Shown here piece by piece: positions 55,217 to 64,000 of a stretch of 64,000 nucleotides of DNA. Position 1 is the stretch's first letter, and every line of letters begins with the position of its first letter. The notes beneath the pieces were generated by a model. That model did not search any database and was not told the DNA's origin. It saw only the letters and a program-made list of their open reading frames with translations. This DNA comes from Effrenium voratum. Lineage: Eukaryota > Sar > Dinophyceae > Suessiales > Symbiodiniaceae. The stretch lies in the NCBI GenBank assembly GCA_963377175.1, contig CAUJNA010003787.1:20001-84000 (forward strand), in the 5' to 3' direction. Position numbers and translations under genes: made by a program.

Positions 55217-58200
55217 ATGCGGCCTATGCGCGTGTGTCAGAGCCTGCGCTTCCCACGAGCCTGGTGTGCATACAAGGCGTTGAGTCGGGCAGGGCGGCCA
55301 CACGTGACGCGTGTGACGGTGATCCCTTTGGACAGCGCCGTCCCAGAAGAGGATCCCAAGCTGCGGTTTCTGCGGGAGGAAGCTGCCAAGGTGCAGTTAG
55401 ATGCTGAGGTGACAGATGCCATGCTCAAGGATCTTCCCACACAGCGCCACATGTCCAAGACTGCATTGCTCCAAGGCATCCGGTCCCTGCACTGGTTCCA
55501 GACCGAAGCGCAGATTCGGGTGGAGCATTTGAACGAGTATTGGGATTTGCTGGAGAACGTGGGTTGGGACCAGGCCAGGGGCCTCTTGCCCCAGGACTTG
55601 GCAGAGATCTTTCAGTTGCTGTCGGTGTGCAAGCGCCCGAGCACGGAGCTGGTACGCCTCATGAGCCAGCAGTGCCGCCTGCTGTGCCGGACTTTCGGGG
55701 CACCCGAGGTCGCCCAGGTGCGGTCAAACTTTCAAAGCTGCTTTCCTATGTGTTGCCTCGAAATGGAACCCATGGCAACCGCTGGTTCCATTTGGTTCCC
55801 TTCGCTTTCCCTTCCAGCCAACCCCAACAAGGGAACATCCCAAAAGACATATGGAATTTGGATGTCGGCATTCGGGGATGAGCAAAACCAACCACAAAGA
55901 CCGAGGCACATTGGGGGACGAGCCACGAACAAAAACGCCTGAAGGTGGGGCCACGTTTTTTCCACGCTCATGGCGAGCTGGCATTTGACCGTGGCTCAGG
56001 TGGTGCGTGCCTACGGTGCCCTGTCCTTCCGCTCCGCACGGAGCATCCAGCAGCTGAGCCGGCGCCTGGCGAATCTGCTGGCGGACCCAGAAGCGCAGCG
56101 CACGGTGACCGGGGCCCACATTGTGGCAGTGGCCGGCGTGTATCCCCTGCTGCAGCTCACGTGGAAGGACAAGCACCAGGCCGGAAGATGCAAGAAAGAC
56201 CAACACAAAAAATGCTTGGGGCCTTTGGGAGGAGCAAGTGTTTTGAAAGGCTGGGTTGGTTTCGGAGGGGCTTCTTTTTTGGGATTCACCATGCGATCTT
56301 AAGCAAATCTGAAAGGACCAGGCGCTGCGGACGTGGAAGGCCTTCGCGGTGGGCCTGGCAGAACGTTTCCCCAAAATGACTTGCCGGGAGGCGGCGGTGG
56401 GGCTGAACGCCTTCGCTCGCCTGCGCTTCGATTCCTCGAGCATCCACCTCCAGGTGCTGAGCTGATGGGTGCAAAAGAGCATTCACCTGTACACCTGCAG
56501 GTGTGCCTTTGTGCTGGCATGGATATGTATTAGTTAATATATACATATATATATATATATATATATTTGACATGCCATATGAAGCTGACGCGCTCGAAGG
56601 GAATCCCTGAGGTGTCGCGTCTCTTCGTGGTGGCCGCGGCGGAGTTGGTGCCCCGCGTGGCCGGCGGCGACGGCGCGCCCCGGGAGCTGGCGCTCATCGC
56701 CAATGCCTTCGCCAAGGCACGGGCCATGGCCCACGTGCAGCCGCTCATGAAGGCGGTGTCTGCCCGGGCCGTGGAACAGATCGAAAGCTGCAACGCCCAG
56801 GACTGGAGTTGGTTGCTCACGACAGAGGGATGGGAAGTCTCTATAGGCAGACTACAGGGGATGGAATTGATTGTTTGATCAGATTCGAGAAAAGACAAGC
56901 TGGGTTTGCCCATGACGAGCTGGCCTCCGCCAATCCTTGGCTTAGCCTTTAGTCAGGACTTCAGCTGTTTGCTGAATGCCTTCACGCAACTCACAGTGCG
57001 AGACCCTCCCTTCTTCGACACAGCACCCACGGTGATGTTGGGCATCTTGGGCACCTTCAGCCCGCAACACCTGTCCCTGACAGCCCACGCCTACGCTAAG
57101 CAGCAGGTCCGAACCTGCGTTCCCCTTTTTTTCTGTAGGGAAGCAACCAATGCCGGCAACGCCCAACATGTCTAGCAATTTCATAATCAGTCTAATAGAT
57201 GGATCTGCCGCTCTGCCCCTTTACCTCGAGGTGCGGCACGAGGCCTTGTTCGACAAGGTGGCGGACCTGTCGCTGCGGCTGCTGGACCGCTTCACCCCGC
57301 TGAACTTGGCGAACTTGGCCTACGGCTACGGGCGCCTGCAGGTGCAGCACCAGGAGCTGGTGAAGGCCCTCGCAGATGAGGCGGGATGCTTGGGAGGCTT
57401 GGGAGGCTGGGGATGGCCGGTGGGCGGGATGCAACCAAAAATCAAGGGAGGGCAGTCCTGGTGCTGGGCAACAGTCGTGGTGCTTGGTGCTAGCCATGTA
57501 TTCCTAGATGTGCTGGAAAGCACTAGTTGACAACGGTTGTCAAATAGAAACCATCGATTCCATTGACAACAGTAATTACATTGCCTCACACAGAGGTCAT
57601 CCCATTCGGCGAAGCATTCTCGTGTGTCCTTGCTTGATGTTTCGTAGTTGCACATGACGAAAGGTTATCATTGTGAATCCATTGTAGCTTGGACAACGTC
57701 TGGAAAAGGGAAGCCAAAAGGCAACTGTCGACCCTTTTTTATGTGTTTTTTTCCCCCCCCCCGAAGGAACCACCAGAAAGCCAGTTGTAAGCACCCGCCC
57801 AGATTCCTTTGCAACATACCGAGGAGGGGCCCTTGGGCAAAAACCAAAAATACGAGCCATCATTTGGATGTCTGTGTTTGGAGGATCCCCTTTTTGAGGC
57901 TTTCAAGTTCCAGTTGAACTTCCCATTTCCCTGGGATGCGTTCCCGTTAGGTCATCTACCGGGGCACCATCGGCAAGAGCCTGCAGGACACGGCCGGCTC
58001 CGGCGGGCTCTACCGCTTCCCCCTGAGCCCTTTGGAGCGGCTCACGCAGGCCTTCGCGCGGCTGTCGGTGAAGGACCAGCGCCTCTACTTCGTGCTCTTC
58101 GACATGACGCGCCAAAGGGTGCGCGAGGCGGTACGTGGCGGTTGAGTGTCCTTCGACTTTCCGAGGTCGATGTTTCGTTTAACGATCTTGTTTTTTTCTT

Positions 58201-60677
58201 TTTGGCGCAGAGACCGGGTTGCGAATGGCCAGCCGAATGTGGAAACAAGGGAAGTTGGGGATTGAATGATTGGAACGCCCTGAAATTGCTGCGAGGATGT
58301 AAATGATGAGCACCGAAGGGTCCCCGATCAAACATCATAAGCACATGGGACACAGTTGGTGTCCAATGGTGGGTGGGGGAACCCCTTTTTGCATTTGTTT
58401 TTGAGGGAAACTAAAAGAGGCACTAGACTCTTCAGTGCTCCACGGTTCAAACAACCCAAATAGCAATAGGGTGGGCTCAACACAAGGTATTTTTCCCGAC
58501 TGCGCCTGGCACGCTTGACTGTCCTTCCTTCAGGAAGGAGCCAATTGGATCGAGTGATCCCAACGGTTGTCAATCAATAGGCTCCAGAGCCTTTGGGGCC
58601 AGGATGTGAAAGGCAGACCTGGGTTTGTCTCCAAGCTTGATTTCCTTTCAAACAAAAAGGACACCCACCTTCAGCCAGAATCCACACAACCCCACACCCC
58701 ACACCTCACAACCGCGCACCCCACACCCCACAACCCACACCCCCACACCCCCACACCTACCTGCACCCTCAACCTTCCCCTTCAGCCAGAATGGGACCAC
58801 CCCTGTTGTGTTTCCACCTCAAGGCAACCCCAACACGAAACCTTCAAACTGACACCACCTGATCAGCCGAGCGCCCTTCGCAGGCCGTTCGAAAGGTAAA
58901 GGACACCACAGTCGATGGCGTCGAGGCCAAGGTGGACAAGTCCCGGGTGGCGTCGCTGATCTCCCGGGGGGAGGACGGAGCGGCTGGGCCGCTCCTGGGC
59001 CCCTCCGCACATTTTGGTACCAGGTTGGCAACGAAGGCTAAGGTGCAGATAGTGATTGTCTTTAGTTGGTTGGAACAACCGCAAGCGTGAACCTGCATCC
59101 AGATGCAAATGATGTGCGCCAAAGGTAGATTCACGGGTAGGCATTTGCGTAAACTGTTTGTCCGGCGGGGAACAAGTTGTGTTTTTTCAGCATTTGGAGG
59201 GGTATCCTATACGGGAAACACCTATATGTCCACCTACAGTATGCAGGATTTGGACATGCCGACGGGCCATGGCTTGTCCATTTTGCTGTCTGCCTTTGCC
59301 AAGAGCCAGGCCAACTTCCACACGCTTGTCAGATGGGTGCCGCGTCAGGTGACCTCGCTGGATGGGCAATACTCGACCATACAGCTGGCCAGAATGTTCA
59401 ATGCCTGCACCAGGTTGGGCATCTCCCATTCTCCCATGTACTCGGATCTCTTGCAATTTGCCAAGCCGCGGGTGCCGCAGATGTCTCCGAGGGCTCTCAC
59501 CATGCTTCTGCGAAGCATGGCGCGGGCCAAAGTGTCCAGCAGGGTTGTCATCCGCAATGCGCTGAAGGTCATTTCCGCCAAAGCGAGCGACTTAGACGTC
59601 GTAGATGTGTGCGCCTCGCTCGTGGCGTGCTCTGAAATGAATTATCGTGATGAGCGATTCCTGAGGCTCTTGGCATCTGTGGCGCGCACTAGAATGAACG
59701 AGATGAGCGGCAGCCAATTGGCAACAGCATTCGCTTGCTACGCGCAGATGCGCATCCAGCATGCTGCCTGGTTTGATGCCGTCCTGTTCGAGATTTTTCA
59801 GCGGCAACATGAGCTTGGGGAGAAGGACGCTACCAATGTCGCTTATGCCATGCTTCTGCTGGCTGCAGTACATAAGCATGAGTCACAGCTGGCGCCAGAG
59901 CAGTCGCTTGGGCAGGTGCCCTATCCGTTTGACGTACACCAGGGTGTGCTGTACAGCATGCTAATGGTTACAAACAACAATCGGAACGAGCTGAGCTATC
60001 CGGCCCTGTACCAGCTGCAGATGGTGGAGCTGTTTTTGCGGCTGCTTACGCCGAGTGTTTACGACGACATGCGTCAGGAGTTGAAATCCCTGCTAGCAAA
60101 GGCCAGGAAGGTCAACGTGGTGGTTGACGATTACATGCAAAGCTCCTCGCGGCTGCACAGGCGGATTTCTCGTTGGTTCATGCGAGTGGGGCTGCAACAT
60201 CGAAGCGAAGTCTTTGTTGGGCCCTTCATGCTCGACATGCTCATTGGTGAGCGCGTGGTGGTGGAAATCGACGGCCCCTCTCATTTCTACCGCGACACCA
60301 ACACGCGCACCGCGTCCAGCCTGTTGAAGCATCTCCTTTTGCGGGCGATGGGCTTTCACGTGCGGCACTTGCCTTACCAGGAGTGGCAGCAGTGTGGAAC
60401 TGCGGTGAAGCGCACAATGTACTGCTCTGAGTTCTGGAAGGATGTGGTTGCGGCCACGGACAACACACGGTTGCCTGAGCTGGTAGATATCCTGGATGTT
60501 GTGGTGAGCTGGCAGATTGGTGAGGGTCCCCACCCCAGTGCTGCCCTTTTGAGGCAGGAACAGGCCCCGTCGTCCCTGCCTGCCTTCTATTCAGAAGAGC
60601 TGGAGGACGAGGCGGAGATTGCGAACATATATCCATTTCCATGCGGAGCCCTGTGTTTCTCCTTTGGTTGCTGGTGA
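55217..60677 (+). CDS. RAP-domain protein (FAST-kinase/OPR-like organelle RNA factor)
   Basis: Nine exons are visible: 55217-55716, about 55970-56170, 56319-56453, 56612-56800, 56957-57106, 57231-57383, 57951-58130, 58897-59024 and 59191-60677. The chosen start, ATG 55217, gives MRPMRVCQSLRFPRAWCAYK, an Arg-rich organelle-targeting-like end. The middle consists of helical repeats of the FAST/OPR sort, for example LNLANLAYGYGRLQVQHQEL, ELALIANAFAKARAMAHVQP and GLSILLSAFAKSQANFHTLV. The C-terminus is a RAP domain (about 60229-60402): LIGERVVVEIDGPSHFYRDT, then LLLRAMGFHVRHLPYQEW. The VVVEIDGPSHF core, with its acidic residue, is the hallmark of this restriction-endonuclease-like fold. Such proteins bind and process mitochondrial or plastid RNA. 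The last residues after EDEAEIANIYP may be read-through into an intron or 3' UTR. Confidence 0.85.
56536..56569. repeat. (TA)n microsatellite in a RAP-gene intron
   Basis: TATACATATATA tract between the exons ending at 56453 and starting at 56612. Confidence 0.85.
58671..58795. repeat. CACACCCC-type pyrimidine/adenine repeat in a RAP-gene intron
   Basis: Irregular ACACCCC, CCCACAACC and CACACC units over about 100 bases, flanked by two copies of TTCAGCCAGAAT (about 58672 and 58782). Confidence 0.75.
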
Positions 60678-60963
60678 CACTAAAATCGCTTTGTTAGACA
60701 TTCTAACCTCAGGGCCTTTTGGACATGGTGTTTTCCAAGCTCAGGGACCCCGAAAAATTGGATGCGTTTCCTTGCAGCTCCGTACAACCAACCAAAACTG
60801 GGTACTCTGGTTTGTGAAGCCCCCAAATTTCGGATGAACATTTCAGAGACTTAAGAGCGTGGTCTTCTGAGGGCATTCGTTACTTTGGGTGCCCAGGGAC
60901 ACTGTGTAGACTATGGGGTCCACATTTCCCGCGTGGATTTACATTTCCCGCTTACCCCCAGTC
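60678..60963. other. Spacer between the RAP gene and the next gene
   Basis: About 285 bases. It contains a weak copy of the dispersed repeat at about 60735-60835 (CAGGGACCCCGAAAAATTGG, CCAACCAAAACTGGGTACTC). No promoter motif is recognised. Confidence 0.4.
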
Positions 60964-61722
60964 CCCTCTGCGATTTCCCGAGGAGCGCGAGCTGCTGGCG
61001 GCCCACGCGGAGGCGGAGGAGTCCTTGGCCAAGGACCGCGCGCAGGGCCTCAGCTCCCGGGACCGCCTGCACCTGGACCGCGCCAGCGCCAAGGAGGCGA
61101 CGGGGGTGGGGTTTGGGGGGGTTCGGGGGGTTTGGGGCCGGCTTGGGCCAAGTGGTCCGTAGAGTGAGCGCAACGGATTTGGGTCAAGTTCAAAATGCGA
61201 GCGAGGTCGAGGAGACGCCGATGGAGGACCAGCTCCGGGAGCTGTTCCCGCGGTCCAAGCGCCGTGTGGTGCGGCGCTCCACGGCGGGTCTCTTCGACTT
61301 TGAGGCGATGGAGGCGGAGACGGACAGCGAGGAGGAGGACGGATGCAGTTTTTGGCTCCAAAATTGGGTGTCTCATGGTATCTTCCAAATCCGGCATTTT
61401 GAGCCACAGATTTCCCTCTGTGGTTTTGAACTTTACCTTTTGGGCCCCAAGTGAATTTGTATTTGGTATGGGTGATGTCTCAAGGGGGCATAGAGGGAAC
61501 CTTGGAGGAGGAGCCGCCAAAGGAGCCAAAGGAGCTCAAAGGGTTGGGCAAAGGTGGGAACCGGACTGTGGGCTTTGAAGGAATCCACCGTAATGAGGGC
61601 CTGAGGGCATTTGAATTGAGGTAATGTGTGGAACAAGATTGCCCACACCCTCCAAGGAGCCTCAGGCGGCGATGGAGAAATGTGAGAGGGAAACGGGGCG
61701 CCAGGAGGAGAAAGGAACGTGT

Positions 61723-61775
<53 letters not shown>

Positions 61776-61924
61776 GCGTGTGCGTGTGCGTGTGCGTGTG
61801 AATGTGCGTGTGCGTGTGCGTGCGTGCGTGCGTGCGTGCGTGCGCGCGTGTGCGTGTGTGTGTGTGTGGGTGGGTGCTTGTGGGTGGGTGCTTGTGTGTT
61901 GGTGCTTGTGTGTGTGTGTGTGTG

Positions 61925-61963
<39 letters not shown>

Positions 61964-63690
61964 TTGTTTGTTTGTTTGTTTGTTTGTTTTTTTGTTTGTT
62001 TGTTTTCTTGTTTTTGTTTGTTTGTTTGTTTGTTTGTTTGTTTGTTTGTTTGTTTGTTTGTTTTTTTGTGTGTGCCTGTTTGTGTGTGTGTGTGTGCCTT
62101 TTTTTTGTGTGTGTGTGTGCCTTTTTTTTGTGTGTGTGATTGTTGTTTTGAGGGGGCATGCAGCCTGGTGACGTAAGGAACATCTTCAAACAAGCTCATG
62201 GCGCGAAGGATTTTTGGGACCGCACGGTAATTGAGCCTGGTTTGCTTGATACTGACTCCAGGGGCCCTGAACGGGTCTAACACACGGGTTCTAGCTTGCA
62301 CCAAAGGACAATCACGTGTGTAGCACTTGTTACCCAAGGATCTGTTTTAGTTTTCTCGCCGGATATGACTTGGCTCCCTGGTTTCGACTTTCGGCTCCAG
62401 CCTGGCCCATGGCGAGCCGGCTCTTCGGATCCGCGGCAGGTACCTCAGAGCTGTCATCCCATTTTCTGGTTCGTGGCCGGCAAAGGGCCATTCTCCATGT
62501 CAGAACCTGAAGGTGACAACTGCATCATTGTCAGAAACGACTGATCGCATTTTCGTTCAGGGGGCCAAATGTGAGAAAGATCAGCTGCCGTTCCCTGCAA
62601 GGTCCAAGGCGTCCAAGGGCGGCCGCGGCCGCGCGCGCGGCCCGATGCCGCGCGCGGGCCGGGACCCGTGCGGGCTGTGGGCATCATGCGGGCGCCGGTG
62701 GGAAGCCCAGAGAGTAAGGGCTTGCAGAGTCTCAGAACCAGAACCGGGCATTAAAAAACATAATATATTAATATATCTTGATGTATACATAAATACTATA
62801 TACATGTTATACATATATATATATATATATATATGCACACCATGAACTGCCGTACCCTGTCTTACACTACCAAGGCTTCGGCAGCGGATGGGAGCTCAGA
62901 CTTGCAATTCCAAGATGTGGGTCTGTCGTTTTTTCAGGGGACCCGTTTTTGGTGGGCTTTAAAGGGAAACCAAAAGGAGACCACAATTTTGGAGGGTCCC
63001 CTAACAAGACACCCATGTGGCCTCATATCAAGCCAAGGTCCGGGGGCGCGGGAGCCGCATGTACGGAGGCGATGTGCTTTTTGGAAGGGTGAGACTTGAA
63101 CTTGAGCACTGGAACTGCGGCCAGCAGGAAGGGGAACGGAGGCTTGACAGGAGCCAGGTGAATGGGCAAAACCTAGCATGGTCTGTGACCTGGTGGTCTC
63201 GCGGACCATGTGCGGGTTGTTTGAAAGGGCAACAAGGCTGCGCAAGCTCTTGGGCGTTGTGAATTGGCAAGAAGATCCACCATGCAATCGCTTTGAGTTG
63301 GGACGGCCCTGCAGGTGGTATGGGAGCAAGCCCAGCCTTCAAAGGAGGCAGGTTCAGGTTTTTCGAATGCAAGCACAACTGAGACATCTCAGGCGATGAA
63401 GACTTTGGTGAGTACTCTGGAGGTGCGTTGCTGTTTGTGGGTCTTGTGTTCTTGAACATGATGCTTTTGCCAACTTGCTTGGTCCTAATTGCTTTCCTGT
63501 GGGGTTGTGTGAACTGCTAAAATGGAGGTTCCTTTGAACACAATCCAACAAAGTTCCCCTGCCTAAATGACATATCCCTCATCCCGATTCCGCAGGTGGC
63601 AATCCTCGAGCCTCTGCCTTTGCCAGGGCCTTTGATGTGGAGGAGCACAGAGCGTGGGCACAGGTCTGGTCCGGATATCCCGCTGGCTTT
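60964..63690 (+). CDS. 5' or internal part of a charged protein gene, unrecognised
   Basis: Exons of Glu/Arg/Ala-rich protein: 60964-61103 (RFPEERELLAAHAEAEESLA, then KDRAQGLSSRDRLHLDRASA), 61203-61340 (VEETPMEDQLRELFPRSKRR, VVRRSTAGLFDFEAMEAETD), about 61490-61560 (GTLEEEPPKEPKELKGLGKG), about 61645-61720 (PSKEPQAAMEKCERETGRQE) and 62152-62228 (MQPGDVRNIFKQAHGAKDFW). Weaker candidates lie at about 62560-62710, 63055-63095 and 63595-63670. The composition is acidic and basic in turn, suggesting a disordered or helical scaffold. The family is unknown. The end lies outside the window. A 420-bp microsatellite sits in one intron. Confidence 0.45.
61724..62142. repeat. Compound microsatellite: (GT)n, (GTGTGC)n, (CTTG)n, (TTTG)n
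   Basis: Four simple repeats follow each other without a break, each shading into the next by single-base steps: GT, then GTGC, then GGGTGCTT, then CTTG, then TTTG, then GT with T8 runs. All six frames are open for long stretches (poly Cys-Val, Leu-Ala-Cys, Asn-Lys-Gln), but these are not genes. Confidence 0.9.
62936..63002 (+). mobile_element. 67-bp terminal-inverted-repeat copy of the dispersed intronic repeat
   Basis: Its ends are exact inverted copies, AGGGGACCC (62936-62944) and GGGTCCCCT (62994-63002). The interior reads CTTTAAAGGGAAACCAAAAG and then ACCACAATTTTGGAGGG. It is the best preserved member of the family seen in the window. No target duplication is visible at its borders. Confidence 0.6.
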
Positions 63691-63699
63691 TTTGTACAC

Positions 63700-63752
63700 T
63701 CATACAATCGTATATGCATACACGGATGCATCCTTACCTGCCGACCTACTCA

Positions 63753-63787
<35 letters not shown>

Positions 63788-63980
63788 ACCTACCTACCTA
63801 GATGCATGCACACATGCATACATAAAGGAGCACACATACGCGCACACATACATGCGCACACACACACATACACCTACACACACATGCACGCGCATACATG
63901 GCACAGTCGTACACGCACATACATATGCATATACATATGCACTCACATACATAAAGACAGCACACATACGTTTCATTGCA
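63700..63980. repeat. CCTG, ACCT and CACA/CATA microsatellites
   Basis: Eight CCTG units (about 63753-63783), then ACCT units, then 150 bases of CACA/CATA/CACG tetramers to the window end. It is similar in kind to 6930-7372. Confidence 0.85.
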
Positions 63981-64000
63981 CTGCATTGCACTGCACTGCA

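Noticed and set aside
61624..62337. Long open frames on both strands (Cys/Val/Leu-rich and Lys/Gln/His/Thr-rich)
   Set aside because: They consist of the compound microsatellite read in every frame, with no codon bias or splice signals.
63810..63990. Possible telomeric or centromeric satellite at the right end
   Set aside because: CACA/CATA tetramers are irregular and similar to the internal array at 6930-7372, and no TTTAGGG-type repeat is present.
1..64000. CRISPR arrays, bacterial operons, ribosome binding sites, rRNA and tRNA genes
   Set aside because: No regular spaced direct repeats, no bacterial gene layout and no recognisable rRNA or cloverleaf were seen. A tRNA scan could not be run, so small RNA genes cannot be fully excluded.

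Overview
The window reads as nuclear DNA of a dinoflagellate, most plausibly of the Symbiodinium/Suessiales type. This is inferred from several features seen together. Every gene that can be supported lies on the + strand. Coding sequence is cut into dozens of very short exons. Intron donors are a mixture of GT, GC and GA. The genes include a PPR protein and a RAP-domain organelle RNA protein, two classes greatly expanded in dinoflagellates. The spaces between exons are full of microsatellites, fold-back DNA and small repeats. Exon borders below were worked out by eye from translated similarity and splice phase. The kinesin motor exons are exact to a few bases; most other exon borders are approximate.

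Layout. At 1-566 lies the 3' end of an unrecognised gene. From 567 to about 9030 there is no convincing gene: there are degenerate repeats, a nested palindrome (4088-4358), an AT-rich patch carrying a broken minus-strand relic of a protein-primed family B DNA polymerase (5655-6055), a second fold-back (6565-6658) and a long CATA-type satellite (6930-7372). A PPR gene occupies about 9040-11189. It is followed, across a possible 31-nt intron and in the same reading phase, by a kinesin-1-type heavy chain (11221 to about 19499) with an intact P-loop, switch II motif and IAK-like tail. From about 22550 to 54536 there seems to be one very long gene for a coiled-coil protein with FSFLNSE-like motifs, proline-rich exons and an acidic C-terminus. 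A RAP-domain protein gene (55217-60677) and the 5' part of a charged protein gene (60964 onward) complete the row.

The most striking object is a complete LTR element at 36631-47403 (10,773 bp) inside an intron of the coiled-coil gene. It has near-identical 455/456-bp LTRs with TG...CA ends, a polypurine tract, a candidate primer site, and lies within an AAT microsatellite. Its interior encodes long proteins that I do not recognise, broken by many frameshifts, including one with a RanBP2-type zinc finger. I see no reverse transcriptase, integrase or protease. It therefore looks like a large non-autonomous retroelement with a private gene set. Smaller mobile DNA includes a textbook 150-bp MITE (28375-28524, TSD GTACA) and a dispersed short repeat built around AAAGGGAAACC and TTTTGGGG, present in many introns on both strands.
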